In this document: positions 1 to 10,904 of the stretch, piece after piece
Numbering within the stretch: the stretch's first letter is position 1
Layout of the letters: each line of letters begins with the position of its first letter
Origin: Caulobacteraceae bacterium
GTDB lineage: Bacteria; Pseudomonadota; Alphaproteobacteria; Caulobacterales; Caulobacteraceae
Length of the DNA stretch: 35,913 nucleotides
Direction: 5' to 3'
Assembly (NCBI GenBank): GCA_020852035.1
Contig: JADZBR010000162.1
Coordinates: 1-35,913 of the forward strand
Made by a program: the position numbers and the translations under genes
Notes under the pieces: generated by a model
Database searches by the model: none
Told to the model about the DNA's origin: nothing
Seen by the model: the letters and a program-made list of their open reading frames with translations, nothing else

Positions 1-4
1 CGGC

Positions 5-229
5 ATGAAGGCGGCCATGCCCAGGCTCGAAAAGCGCTCCGTCTCGCTCGCCGGCCACGCCACTTCGGTGGCGCTGGAGCCGGAATTCTGGGCGGTGCTG
101 GAGGCGATGGCGCGCGCGGAGGGGACGAGCCTGGCGCGATTGCTCATCCGGCTGGACGACGCGCGCGGCGCGCGACCGCTGGCGTCGGCGTGCCGGGTGG
201 CGGCGCTGAGCTTCGCGGAAGGCGGCTGA
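5..229 (+). CDS. Ribbon-helix-helix domain protein
   Basis: Small basic protein of 74 residues or fewer. The segment from about residue 12 (SVSLAGHATSVALEPEFW) through AMARAEGTSLARLLIRLD reads as a beta strand followed by two helices, as in the ribbon-helix-helix family found as short stand-alone proteins in alphaproteobacteria. Family members are presumed DNA binders; the target cannot be told from sequence. The start could be the ATG at 5, the ATG at 17, or a codon before the window edge, because the frame is open to the left. No partner toxin gene follows; the next gene is on the other strand. Confidence 0.7.
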   Translation: MKAAMPRLEKRSVSLAGHATSVALEPEFWAVLEAMARAEGTSLARLLIRLDDARGARPLASACRVAALSFAEGG

Positions 230-255
230 GGCGCCTTGCGTGGTTCGAGACGCGC

Positions 256-402
256 GGAGCCTGTCCTCGGGCCAGCCTCTGGCTGGACCCGTGGGCGCTC
301 CTCACCATGACTAGGTTTGTGCCGACTTCGTCATCCTGAGGGCCCGCGAAGCGGGTGTCTCGGAGCCTGCCCTCCTCGGGCTGGCGAGGCCTGACCCGTG
401 GG
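256..402. repeat. Degenerate direct repeat in the spacer before zur
   Basis: Two similar copies of about 40 bp lie at 256-294 and 362-402. Each begins GGAGCCTG(T/C)CCTC and ends GACCCGTGGG. Between them are GCTCCTCACCATGAC and GTCATCCTGAGG, patterns that look like chromosomal intergenic repeats. No ORF with coding character covers the stretch, so it is best read as repeat-derived spacer between the first gene and the 3' end of zur. Confidence 0.45.
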
Positions 403-422
403 GGGCGCAGGGCCGAGCCGCG

Positions 423-884
423 TCAGGCGGCGCACGCCTTGCAGCGACCGTGGACCTCGACCATCACCCGTTCGACGCCGAACCCGTGGGCCTGGGCGGC
501 CTGGCTCACCTGATCGCCGGCGGCGGCCTCGAATTCCTCGGCCGAGCCGCAGCAGTCGCAGATCAGGAAGGCCGCGCCGTGCGCCCCGTCGTGGCCGATG
601 CAGGCCTGGAAGGCCGACAGGCTGACGATGCGGTGGACCAGGCCCACCTTCTCCAGAAACTCCAGCGCCCGATAGACGGTGGCGGGCTTGGCGCCCTCTT
701 CGCCATAGGCGGCCATGAGGTCGTAGGCCTTCACCGGCTCGCCGGACTCGACCAGCAGTTCCAGCACCCGGCGGCGAGGCTCGGTCCAGCGGTGGCCCAG
801 GGCGCCGCAAAGCGCCTCGGCATGCGCCAGGGCGGCGGCGACATCGACCGTCGGATGCGCGTGGTCGTGGGTGCAGGCGCTCAT
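423..884 (-). CDS. zur: Fur-family zinc uptake regulator Zur
   Basis: Predicted zinc-responsive repressor of the Fur family, about 153 aa. The N-terminal winged helix is visible in GHRWTEPRRRVLELLVESGEPVKAYDL and the recognition region in KPATVYRALEFLEKVGLVHRI. The C-terminal half carries the two CxxC pairs of the structural zinc site (CDCC after FLI, and CKAC at the extreme C-terminus) and the His-containing segment ACIGHDGAHG. I prefer the start at 884 (MSACTHDHAHP) to the ATG at 914, which would add ten low-complexity residues; neither has a strong ribosome binding site. It is divergent from a ZnuD-like receptor gene, and a palindrome resembling a Zur box lies in the shared promoter region, so autoregulation and control of the receptor are likely. 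A Fur or Mur paralogue is possible, but the context favours Zur. Confidence 0.88.
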   Translation of the reverse strand: MSACTHDHAHPTVDVAAALAHAEALCGALGHRWTEPRRRVLELLVESGEPVKAYDLMAAYGEEGAKPATVYRALEFLEKVGLVHRIVSLSAFQACIGHDGAHGAAFLICDCCGSAEEFEAAAGDQVSQAAQAHGFGVERVMVEVHGRCKACAA

Positions 885-939
885 CGGGCTGGAATGTAGG
901 GGCGGGGGGTTCATGACCGCAACTTAAGTTGACGAACTG

Positions 940-960
940 ATATGTTATCACATAACGACA
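940..960. promoter_or_regulatory. Probable Zur operator between zur and the TonB receptor gene
   Basis: The inverted repeat GTTAT-CAC-ATAAC (944-956) sits in an AT-rich pocket in otherwise GC-rich DNA. The TGTTAT...ATAAC pattern agrees with alphaproteobacterial Zur boxes. It lies 28 bp before the receptor ATG and about 60 bp before the preferred zur start, a position from which it could block both promoters. Confidence 0.7.
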
Positions 961-984
961 CTTCCAGGTGTTCGGAGGCGTCGC

Positions 985-3006
985 ATGCGGTTCAAGCTTT
1001 TCCTTTTCCTGACGGCCGGGACGGTCGGCCTCGCCGGCGCGGCGGCGGCGGAGGACGCTGCCCGTGCGAGCCCGACCGAGGTTGGCGAGGTTGTGGTGAC
1101 TGCCGCGCCCTATGCGGTCTCTGAGGAATCCATCACCTCGCACGTCGATGTGATGAACCGCGAGGCGCTGGACGCCGCCCCGCCCGCGGGGCTGGGCGAT
1201 GTGCTGAACGGCCTGCCCGGCGTGCGGTCCAGCGCATTCGGCCCCGGCGCCAGCCGGCCGATCATCCGCGGGCTCTCCGGGCCGCGGGTGCTGGTGTTGC
1301 AGAACGGGCTGGGCCAGATCGACGCCAGCGACGTCTCGCCCGACCACGCGGTGGCGTCCGACCCCAGCCAGGCCGAGCGGATCGAGGTGCTGCGCGGCCC
1401 CTCCACCATCGCGTTCGGCGGCTCGGGCATCGGCGGCGTGGTGAACGTGCTGGACGAGCGGGTGCCGACCCGGCCGGCCGCGAACGGTGTGGAGGGCCAC
1501 CTTTCCGCCTCCGGCTCGACCGTCGACGACGGCCGCAGCGTGGCCGGTTCGGTGAAGCTGGGCCAGGGGCCCTGGGTCTTCGCCTTCGACGGTTCCAGCC
1601 GCCGCACCGACGACTACGAGACGCCCGTCGCCCCGGTCTCGCGCCGGTTCGCCGAAGCCGAAGGCGTGGTCGCCTCCGACGACCGCGTGCAGCGCAACAC
1701 CGACACCGCCACCGACGCCGTCGGCGCGGGGGTCTCCTATGTCGGCGACGGCGGCTTCCTGGGAGCCTCGATCAAGCAGTTGAAGAGCCGCTACGGCGTG
1801 CCCTACGCCCAGCTGGAGGACGAACCGCCGGGCGGTGAGGAAGGCCCGGTCTACCTCGACCTGGAGCAGGTGCGGGTGGACGTGCGTGGCGAGCACGACA
1901 TCGATCTCGGCCCCTTCGAGCGGCTGCGCGCGGCGGGCGGCTGGGCCGACTACGAGCACTCCGAGATCGGCGTTTTTTCCGGCGAGGTGGGCACCACCTT
2001 CAAGTCCGACGGCTACGAGGGCCGGGTCGAGCTGGTGCAGAGGGACCTGGACGGCTGGCAGGGCGCGGTGGGCGTGCAGGCGCTCAAGCGCTCGCTGGAG
2101 GCGATCGGCGACGAAGCCTTCATTCCGTCGGTGGACATCGGCGAAGTCGCGATCTTCACCCTGCAGCGCCTCGACAAGGGCGGCTGGGGTCTGGAAGGCG
2201 GCGTGCGGCTCGACCGGCGTAGGCTGGAGACGCCGGACGATGCGCGCACCTTCACCAACCTCTCCGGCTCGGTGGCGGCGTTCTGGCGGCCGGCGGAAGG
2301 CTGGTTCGCCTCGCTGAACTACGCTCACAATTCCCGCTCGCCCACCGAGGTGGAGCTTTTCGCCGACGGCCCGCACGCGGGAACCGGCGCCTTCGAGATC
2401 GGCGACCGCGACCTCGACGCCGAGAGGGTGGATTCGGGCGAGCTGACCGTGCGCTACACCGGTGGGCGGCTGCGGCTGGAGGCTCACGGCTATGTCGCCC
2501 GCTATGACGGCTATATCGAGGAGCGCCGCACGGGCGAGGTGGAGGACGGCCTGCCGGTCTTCCAGTTCGTGCAGACCAGCGCGAAGTTCCGCGGGCTGGA
2601 GCTGGAGGGCGGATACGACCTCTGGCGCGACGGCGAGCGCACGCTGGCGGTGGAGGCGGCCTACGACCGGGTGCGCGGCCAGGCCGGCGACGGGCCGCTG
2701 GCGCGCATCCCGCCCGCCTCGTTCACCGGCCGGCTGTCCTACGGGGACGGCCGGTTCGAGGGGCGGCTCGAAGCGCGGCATGTGGCCGAGCAGGACCGTG
2801 TCGCGGCGCTGGAGACGCCGACCGAGAGCTACACCCTGTGGAACGCCTACCTGGCCTGGAAACCCTGGCCCGACCGCGACCTCAAGCTCTTCGCCGAGGG
2901 CCGCAACCTGACCGACGAAGAGGCGCGCGAACACGCCTCATTCCTGAAGGACATCGCTGTCCAGCCGGGGCGGAATTTGCGCCTGGGTGTCGCCTACAGC
3001 TTCTAG
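985..3006 (+). CDS. TonB-dependent receptor, ZnuD-like (zinc uptake)
   Basis: Outer-membrane TonB-dependent receptor of 673 aa. It has a signal peptide (MRFKLFLFLTAGTVGLAGAAAA, cleavage probably before EDAA), a TonB box (EVGEVVVTA, about residues 33-41), a plug domain (about 50-165, including GPGASRPIIRGLSGPRVLVL and AERIEVLRGPSTIAFG), and a beta-barrel ending in LRLGVAYSF with the C-terminal aromatic residue. The plug sequence and the YGVPYAQ...LEQVRVDVRGEHD region resemble the zinc receptor ZnuD. The loop after YGVPYAQ, His-rich in classical ZnuD, is acidic here (EDEPPGGEEG, residues 278-287). GGAGG at 974-978 sits just ahead of the ATG. Adjacency to zur and the shared Zur-type palindrome argue for zinc; another divalent metal complex cannot be excluded. 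Confidence 0.85.
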   Translation: MRFKLFLFLTAGTVGLAGAAAAEDAARASPTEVGEVVVTAAPYAVSEESITSHVDVMNREALDAAPPAGLGDVLNGLPGVRSSAFGPGASRPIIRGLSGPRVLVLQNGLGQIDASDVSPDHAVASDPSQAERIEVLRGPSTIAFGGSGIGGVVNVLDERVPTRPAANGVEGHLSASGSTVDDGRSVAGSVKLGQGPWVFAFDGSSRRTDDYETPVAPVSRRFAEAEGVVASDDRVQRNTDTATDAVGAGVSYVGDGGFLGASIKQLKSRYGVPYAQLEDEPPGGEEGPVYLDLEQVRVDVRGEHDIDLGPFERLRAAGGWADYEHSEIGVFSGEVGTTFKSDGYEGRVELVQRDLDGWQGAVGVQALKRSLEAIGDEAFIPSVDIGEVAIFTLQRLDKGGWGLEGGVRLDRRRLETPDDARTFTNLSGSVAAFWRPAEGWFASLNYAHNSRSPTEVELFADGPHAGTGAFEIGDRDLDAERVDSGELTVRYTGGRLRLEAHGYVARYDGYIEERRTGEVEDGLPVFQFVQTSAKFRGLELEGGYDLWRDGERTLAVEAAYDRVRGQAGDGPLARIPPASFTGRLSYGDGRFEGRLEARHVAEQDRVAALETPTESYTLWNAYLAWKPWPDRDLKLFAEGRNLTDEEAREHASFLKDIAVQPGRNLRLGVAYSF

Positions 3007-3070
3007 GGCGCCCTTGCGCGGCGGGCTTGAAGGGGCTTAGTCCCAGGCTCACCCGCCGCGCGAGGCAGAT

Positions 3071-4459
<1,389 letters not shown>

Positions 4460-4462
4460 TTT

Positions 4463-4622
4463 CCTTCTCCCCTTGTGGGAGAAGGTGGCCGCGAGGCGGT
4501 CGGATGAGGGGTTGAAGATGCGATCCGTAGCGAAAGCTTCGAGGCTGCTCGGTCTTCGTCGGGTTCGGCGCGACCCCTCATCCGTCGCCTGCGGCGACAC
4601 CTTCTCCCGCAAGGGGAGAAGG
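4463..4622. repeat. Palindromic MITE/REP-like element, copy 1 (160 bp)
   Basis: Both ends carry versions of the same hairpin: 4463-4485 (CCTTCTCC...GGAGAAGG) and 4600-4622 (CCTTCTCCCGC...GGGAGAAGG). Next to each end are inverted copies of GGATGAGGGGT / ACCCCTCATCC. Copies 2 (5599-5757, 159 bp) and 3 (10737-10893, 157 bp) have the same size and layout. The interior of this copy diverges from the other two and contains GAGGGG-TTGAAG-ATG, which appears to provide the translation start of the next gene. The element is non-coding apart from that. Confidence 0.85.
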
Positions 4623-5597
4623 ATCATCCTCGGCCTCGCCCTTCTGCTCGCCGCCTGCCAGCCGAAGCCGGCCGAGGCGCCGGCGCAGAAGACTGTGACC
4701 TTTTCGATCCTCTCGACGGAAAGCTCGCAGAACTCGCTGGAGTCCTGGCGGCCGTTCCTGGCCGACATGGAGAAGGCCACGGGCCTGACGGTGAAACCCT
4801 ATGTCGGGAGCAACTACACCACCCTGATCGAGGCCATGCGCTTCAAACAGACCGACCTCGGCTGGTTCTCCAACCAGTCGGGGCTGGAGGCGGTGCGGCG
4901 CTCGGGCGGCGAGGTGTTCGCCCAGTCGATGAACCCGCAGGGCGGCGGCGCGCTGGGCTACAACGCGGTGATCGTGGTGCGCAAGGGCAGCGGCATCACC
5001 CTCGACAAGGTGCTGGCCTGCGACCGGACGCTGAACTTCGGCATGGGCGACGCCAAATCGACCTCGGGGACGCTGGCGCCCGTCACCTACCTCTTCGCGC
5101 CGCGCGGCATCGATCCCAGCGCCTGCTTCAAGTCGGTGCGCTCGACCAATCACGAGGCCAACCTCTTCGGCGTCGGCGCCGGCACGCTGGACGCGGCGAC
5201 CAACAACACCGCCTCGATGAAGCGGCTGGCGCAGGTGGGCACGCCGCTGGGCAAGCGGACGCTGGCGAACATCGAGGTGATCTGGACCTCGCCGACGATT
5301 CCCGAGGACCCGCTGGTCTGGCGCAGGGACCTCGATCCGGCGCTGAAGAAGAAGATCGGCGACTTCATCTTCAGCTACGGCGTGGGGACCGGACCCGAGG
5401 CCGAGCGCCAGCGCAAGGTGCTGGTCGGCATCGAGACCGCGCCGTTCGGCCATGCCGACGACAGCCACCTGATCCCGGTGCGCCAGATGGAGGCGACGGG
5501 ACAGCTCCTGCAGGCCAAGGCGCGGGGCGACGCGGCGGCGGTCGCCGCGGCGCAGGCGGAGCTGGACAGGCTGAAGGACGAGGCGGCGGCGAAGTGA
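4518..5597 (+). CDS. PhnD/PtxB-type phosphonate/phosphite-binding lipoprotein
   Basis: Periplasmic substrate-binding protein of the PhnD family (phosphate/phosphite/phosphonate ABC uptake), about 359 aa from the ATG at 4518. After a lipoprotein signal ([12 protein letters not shown], lipobox LAAC) comes the PhnD fold: [50 protein letters not shown], then [12 protein letters not shown] and [10 protein letters not shown] in the second lobe. It ends in an Ala/Lys-rich helix. The N-terminus is odd: all codons before IILG lie in repeat copy 1, there is no ATG, GTG or TTG close to the signal peptide, and the ATG at 4518 (with GAGGGG 6 nt upstream) adds a 34-residue Arg-rich n-region. An ATC start at 4623 or 4626 is the alternative. 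No permease or ATPase gene is adjacent. Confidence 0.8.
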   Translation: MRSVAKASRLLGLRRVRRDPSSVACGDTFSRKGRRIILGLALLLAACQPKPAEAPAQKTVTFSILSTESSQNSLESWRPFLADMEKATGLTVKPYVGSNYTTLIEAMRFKQTDLGWFSNQSGLEAVRRSGGEVFAQSMNPQGGGALGYNAVIVVRKGSGITLDKVLACDRTLNFGMGDAKSTSGTLAPVTYLFAPRGIDPSACFKSVRSTNHEANLFGVGAGTLDAATNNTASMKRLAQVGTPLGKRTLANIEVIWTSPTIPEDPLVWRRDLDPALKKKIGDFIFSYGVGTGPEAERQRKVLVGIETAPFGHADDSHLIPVRQMEATGQLLQAKARGDAAAVAAAQAELDRLKDEAAAK

Positions 5598-5598
5598 T

Positions 5599-5757
5599 CC
5601 TTCTCCCCTTGCGGGAGAAGGTGTCGCCGCAGGCGACGGATGAGGGGTCTCTCAGAGCTCTCGATCCGCGCCCGACCAGTCCGCTTTCGAGGCGTCGATG
5701 ATCTTCGACCCCTCATCCGTCCGCTTCGCCGCCACCTTCTCCCGCCAGGGGAGAAGG
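5599..5757. repeat. Palindromic MITE/REP-like element, copy 2 (159 bp)
   Basis: It starts with a perfect 9-bp stem, CCTTCTCCC-CTTGC-GGGAGAAGG (5599-5621), followed by the small hairpin GTCGCC-GCA-GGCGAC, and ends with CCTTCTCCCGCC...GGAGAAGG (5735-5757). It fills the whole space between the convergent phnD-like and aminotransferase genes, so its hairpins may also serve as a bidirectional terminator. Confidence 0.85.
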
Positions 5758-5764
5758 AAACTGA

Positions 5765-7601
<1,837 letters not shown>

Positions 7602-7641
7602 CTTGACCCTCGCGCTCGCATCGGCGACTCCCCGCTTACAG

Positions 7642-8370
7642 ATGCGCCAGCTCATCGCCTTCCTGACCAATATGGACGCCAAGGCGTGGCGCACGTTGCT
7701 GGTATCGTTCGTGCTGTTCGGCGGGGTGGGCATCGTCTTCCTGTTCGGCGCCTCGGTGCTGGGCTTCGACGGCGAGGCGACGGTCGAGGAGTGGCTGGGC
7801 CTGGCCGCCCACGGCCCCTGGGCGCTGCCGGTGGCGGTGGCGGCCTTCGCGATCCTGGCCTTCATCGGCGTGCCGCAGTTCGTGCTGATCGCCGCGGCGG
7901 TGGTGGCCTTCGGGCCGTGGGCGGGACTGGCCTACAGTTGGATCGGCACGATGGTCTCGGCGGGCATCGGCTTCTGGCTCGGCCGGGCGGCGGGAGCCAA
8001 GACGCTGGAGCGCTTCTCCGGCGAGGGGGTGCGCCAGTTCATGAGCCTTGTCGGCCGCAACGGCTTCCTGGCCAGCCTGATCGTCCGGCTGGTGCCCTCG
8101 GCCCCCTTCATCGTGGTCAACATGGCCGCGGGCGTGACGCCCATGCGGGTGCGCGACTTCCTGGCGGGCACCGGCATCGGCATCATCCCCAAGATCGCAC
8201 TCACCGCCTTCGCCGGCGCGGCTATCGTGCAGACAATGAAGGAAGGCTTGGGCGGCCAGGCGCTGCTGCTCGCCGCCATCGCGGTCGGCTGGGTTGCGGT
8301 GGGCGTGGCAGCGCGGGCCTGGCTGAAGCGCCGCGAGCGCGAGGCAGACATGAGAAGCGAAGCGCGGTAA
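7642..8370 (+). CDS. TVP38/TMEM64 (DedA-like) membrane protein
   Basis: Inner-membrane protein of about 242 aa. It has several hydrophobic segments and the central family signature FIGVPQFVLIAAAVVAFGPWAGLAYSWIGTMVSAGIGFWLGRAAG, followed by GRNGFLASLIVRLVPSAPFIVVNMAAGVTPMRVRDFLAGTGIGIIPK. These are the re-entrant-loop motifs of the VTT/DedA superfamily, members of which are implicated in lipid scrambling or transport. The start is uncertain: TTG 7603, ATG 7642 (MRQLIAFLTNMDAKAW) or ATG 7672, none with a clear ribosome binding site; 7642 gives the most usual N-terminus. The C-terminus is a basic tail (WLKRREREADMRSEAR). Confidence 0.85.
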   Translation: MRQLIAFLTNMDAKAWRTLLVSFVLFGGVGIVFLFGASVLGFDGEATVEEWLGLAAHGPWALPVAVAAFAILAFIGVPQFVLIAAAVVAFGPWAGLAYSWIGTMVSAGIGFWLGRAAGAKTLERFSGEGVRQFMSLVGRNGFLASLIVRLVPSAPFIVVNMAAGVTPMRVRDFLAGTGIGIIPKIALTAFAGAAIVQTMKEGLGGQALLLAAIAVGWVAVGVAARAWLKRREREADMRSEAR

Positions 8371-8380
8371 GGTTGCGGCC

Positions 8381-8638
8381 ATGACCGCTCATTTTTCCGT
8401 CGCTCTGGAAGACGCCCAGCAGGCGGTGCTGGAAGACTTGGCCAGGCAGGATGAGGTGTCGCCCGGCGTGATGCTGGAAAAGCTCGTGCGCGACCGGCTC
8501 GACTACGAAGCGTGGTATCGGGCGAAGGTTCAGGAGGGCATCGACGCCGCCAATCGGGGGGAACTGATCCCCCATGAGGAAGTCGTCGCAAGCAGTCGCC
8601 TTCTCCTTGCGGAGCTCAAGGAAAAATACGGCGGGTGA
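8381..8638 (+). CDS. CopG/RHH-type antitoxin of a ParE-like module
   Basis: Acidic protein of 85 aa. The N-terminal part (HFSVALEDAQQAVLEDLARQDEVSPGVMLEKLVRDRLD) fits a ribbon-helix-helix DNA-binding dimer. The C-terminal part (YEAWYRAKVQEGIDAANRGELIPHEEVVASSRLLLAELKEK) matches the toxin-wrapping tail of antitoxins paired with RelE/ParE toxins, including the common GIxxANxGELIPHEEV pattern. The stop overlaps the GTG start of the next gene by 4 nt (GTGA), implying translational coupling. It should neutralise the toxin and repress the operon. Confidence 0.88.
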   Translation: MTAHFSVALEDAQQAVLEDLARQDEVSPGVMLEKLVRDRLDYEAWYRAKVQEGIDAANRGELIPHEEVVASSRLLLAELKEKYGG

Positions 8639-8910
8639 GGGTCGTCTGGACCAGGCCGGCCCAAGCAGACCTACTGGCGCTCCTCCGCCATATCGCCGAA
8701 GACAGCTATGCGAACGCCGTCTCTGTGGACGAACGCATCCACGCTGCAGCGGATCGGCTGGAGCAACTGCCGAAGCGTGGTCGGCTTGGTTCAATCGCCG
8801 GTACGCGCGAGTTGGTGGTCCCTCGCACGTCCTGCCATCTGGTCTATCGCGTGGGCGCCGAAAGGGTGGAGATCCTACGGGTCATCCACGGTGCCCGCGA
8901 CTGGCCGTGA
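8635..8910 (+). CDS. RelE/ParE-family toxin
   Basis: Basic protein of 91 aa with the ParE/RelE layout: VVWTRPAQADLLALLRHIAEDSYANAVSVDERIHAAADRLEQLPKRGRLG, then TRELVVPRTSCHLVYRVGAERVEILRVIHGARDWP. The ELVVP...LVYRV...ILRVIHGARDWP end is characteristic. ParE toxins poison gyrase while RelE toxins cleave mRNA; the sequence alone does not decide, although the shape is closer to ParE. It starts with GTG at 8635 inside the stop of the antitoxin gene. Only 101 bp separate its stop from the leu leader ATG. Confidence 0.88.
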   Translation: MRVVWTRPAQADLLALLRHIAEDSYANAVSVDERIHAAADRLEQLPKRGRLGSIAGTRELVVPRTSCHLVYRVGAERVEILRVIHGARDWP

Positions 8911-8974
8911 CGACACGCGGCCCGGCAAAATCCGCCTGAACGGCCGTCGACTCGCCGCACCCCGCGCAAGACTG

Positions 8975-9003
8975 TTGCGACACACCGGCGGTTTCGGTAG
9001 ATC
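8975..9003 (+). promoter_or_regulatory. Predicted sigma-70 promoter of the leu leader
   Basis: TTGCGA (8975-8980) and TAGATC (8998-9003) are separated by 17 nt. A start of transcription 7-9 nt after the -10 box falls at 9010-9012, the first base of the leader-peptide ATG, so the leader would be translated from a leaderless transcript. Confidence 0.5.
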
Positions 9004-9011
9004 ACATCCTA

Positions 9012-9074
9012 ATGACGATCCGGGTCGACATTCTCCTCCTGCGGGGCCTTAGGGGCCCCTGGGCGCCTCGTTAG
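9012..9074 (+). CDS. leuL: Leucine leader peptide (attenuator)
   Basis: A 20-codon ORF, MTIRVDILLLRGLRGPWAPR, ends 81 bp before leuA. It contains five branched-chain codons in its first ten (Ile, Val, Ile, Leu, Leu) plus two further leucines, with the run ATT-CTC-CTC-CTG at 9030-9041. It is followed by strong hairpins. This is the classical layout of ribosome-mediated attenuation: stalling at Leu codons when charged tRNA-Leu is scarce changes the downstream fold. No ribosome binding site precedes the ATG, consistent with a leaderless start at the predicted promoter. It is too short for ordinary gene calling. Confidence 0.75.
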   Translation: MTIRVDILLLRGLRGPWAPR

Positions 9075-9123
9075 GCCGCGCGCCGTCGCGGCCGGGCGTT
9101 CAGGGGAGAGACTCCCGAACCCG
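9045..9123 (+). promoter_or_regulatory. Leader hairpins between leuL and leuA
   Basis: Three structures can be drawn. GGCC/GGCCCC pairing with a self-palindromic AGGGGCCCCT lies at 9045-9060, inside the leader peptide. GGCCGCG-(6 nt)-CGCGGCC (9074-9093) directly follows the leader stop. GGGAG-AGA-CTCCC (9104-9116) is extended by TTC/GAA and CGGG/CCCG pairs to about 9123. No T-run follows the last stem, so a classical intrinsic terminator is not obvious; Rho or a ribosome-binding-site occlusion mechanism is possible. Confidence 0.5.
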
Positions 9124-9155
9124 ATCCCGACCCCCGCGACGAGACTAGAAATCCA

Positions 9156-10733
9156 ATGACCCAAGCTTCCGACGCCGCCGCTCCTTCGGCCGACCGCGTC
9201 ATCGTATTCGACACCACCATGCGCGACGGCGAGCAGTCGCCCGGCGCCTCGATGAGCCACGACGAGAAGATCGAACTGGCCAAGATCCTCGAGGAGATGC
9301 GCGTCGACGTGATCGAGGCCGGCTTCCCGATCGCCTCCAACGGCGACTTCGAGGCGGTCCACGCCATCGCCCAGATCGTCACCGAGAGCACCATCTGCGG
9401 CCTGGCCCGCGCCGCCGCCGTCGACATCGAGCGCTGCGCCGAGGCGATCCGCCCGGCCAAGCGCGGGCGCATCCACACCTTCCTGTCGACCAGCCCCAGC
9501 CACCGCGACCACATCCTGAAGATGAGCCAGGAGGACATCCTGGAGGCCATCACCAAGTCGGTGACCCTGGCGCGCAATCTCTGCGACGACGTGGAGTGGT
9601 CGGCGCAGGACGCCACCCGCACCGAGCAGGACTTCCTGCGCCGCTGCGTGGAGGCGGCCATTCGCGCCGGCGCGCGGACGGTGAACATCCCCGACACCGT
9701 CGGCTACACCTATCCATCGGAATACGAGGCGGTGTTCCGCGATCTGGTCGAGAACGTGCCGGGCATCGACAAGGTGATCCTCTCCACCCACTGCCACAAC
9801 GACCTGGGCCTGGCGGTCGCCAACAGCCTGGCCGGCGTGCAGGGCGGGGCGCGGCAGGTGGAAGTGGCCATCAACGGCATCGGCGAGCGGGCCGGCAACG
9901 CGGCGCTGGAAGAGGTCGTGATGGCCCTGAAGGTGCGCGGCGACCGGCTGCCCTATCACACCGGCATTGAGACCCAGCACATCACCCGCGCCAGCCGCTA
10001 CGTCTCGGCGATCACCGGCTTCCCCGTGCAGTTCAACAAGGCGATCGTCGGCAAGAACGCCTTCGCCCACGAGAGCGGCATCCACCAGGACGGGATGCTG
10101 AAGGACCGCGGCACCTACGAGATCATGCAGCCCGAGGACGTGGGGCAGGGCGCCTCCAACCTCGTCATGGGCAAGCACTCTGGCCGGCATGCCTTCCGCG
10201 AGAAGCTGAAGGCGCTGGGCTATGAGCTGGGCCAGAACGCGCTGAACGACGCCTTCACCCGCTTCAAGGAACTGGCCGACAAGAAGAAGCACGTGTTCGA
10301 CGACGATCTCGTCGCCCTGGTGGACGACGCCCTGGCGTCGAGCGCCGACCGTATCCAGGTCTCGCACCTGCGGGTGATCGCCGGCACCGAAGGGCCGCAG
10401 GAGGCGCACCTGACCGTCACCGTCGACGGCGAGGAGCGTTCGTCCAAGGCGACGGGCGACGGGCCGGTGGACGCGGTGTTCAACGCCATCCACGAGGTGG
10501 TGCCGCACACCGCCGTGCTGCGCCTCTTCCAGGTGCACGCGGTCACCGAAGGCACCGACGCCCAGGCCCAGGTCAGCGTCCGGCTGGAGGAGGGCGGCCA
10601 CATCGCCACCGGCCAGGCGGCGGACACCGACACCCTGACGGCGAGCGCCAAGGCCTACGTCAACGCGCTGAACAACCTCTTCGCCCGCAAGGAGAAGACC
10701 GCGCCGGACGCCAAGCTCGCCAGCGGGTTCTAA
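9156..10733 (+). CDS. leuA: 2-isopropylmalate synthase
   Basis: First committed enzyme of leucine synthesis: condenses acetyl-CoA with 2-ketoisovalerate to 2-isopropylmalate, cytoplasmic, 525 aa. The TIM-barrel domain shows the HMGL-like signature [15 protein letters not shown] near the N-terminus and the metal-binding [31 protein letters not shown] lies in the linker region, and the C-terminal part from about residue 390 ([26 protein letters not shown]...) is the LeuA dimer domain that gives leucine feedback inhibition. Length is usual for the bacterial long form. The upstream leader peptide and hairpins suggest control by leucine supply. It is monocistronic here; a repeat element follows its stop. 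Confidence 0.97.
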   Translation: MTQASDAAAPSADRVIVFDTTMRDGEQSPGASMSHDEKIELAKILEEMRVDVIEAGFPIASNGDFEAVHAIAQIVTESTICGLARAAAVDIERCAEAIRPAKRGRIHTFLSTSPSHRDHILKMSQEDILEAITKSVTLARNLCDDVEWSAQDATRTEQDFLRRCVEAAIRAGARTVNIPDTVGYTYPSEYEAVFRDLVENVPGIDKVILSTHCHNDLGLAVANSLAGVQGGARQVEVAINGIGERAGNAALEEVVMALKVRGDRLPYHTGIETQHITRASRYVSAITGFPVQFNKAIVGKNAFAHESGIHQDGMLKDRGTYEIMQPEDVGQGASNLVMGKHSGRHAFREKLKALGYELGQNALNDAFTRFKELADKKKHVFDDDLVALVDDALASSADRIQVSHLRVIAGTEGPQEAHLTVTVDGEERSSKATGDGPVDAVFNAIHEVVPHTAVLRLFQVHAVTEGTDAQAQVSVRLEEGGHIATGQAADTDTLTASAKAYVNALNNLFARKEKTAPDAKLASGF

Positions 10734-10736
10734 CGT

Positions 10737-10893
10737 CCTTCTCCCCTTGCGGGAGAAGGTGGCGCGAAGCGCCGGATGAGGGGTCTCTCAGACCTTGCCG
10801 TCCGGCGCAGCCGCCTTCGCTGTCCCGCTGAGATGATCTTCGACCCCTCATCCGTCGCCTGACGGCGACACCTTCTCCCGCAAGAGGGGAAGG
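10737..10893. repeat. Palindromic MITE/REP-like element, copy 3 (157 bp)
   Basis: Left end CCTTCTCCC-CTTGC-GGGAGAAGG (10737-10759), right end CCTTCTCCCGCAAGAGGGGAAGG region (10871-10893). It shares with copy 2 the inner blocks GGATGAGGGGTCTCTCAG and GATGATCTTCGACCCCTCATCCG. It lies between leuA and the transporter gene, and its right end places AAGGAAAGG just before that gene's ATG at 10905. Confidence 0.85.
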
Positions 10894-10904
10894 AAAGGCG
10901 CTGC

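Noticed and set aside
331-2934. Very long minus-strand open frame (867 codons) opposite the TonB receptor gene
   Set aside because: Its translation is Arg/Pro/His-rich low-complexity typical of an antisense shadow in GC-rich DNA, while the plus strand encodes a complete receptor with signal peptide and TonB box.
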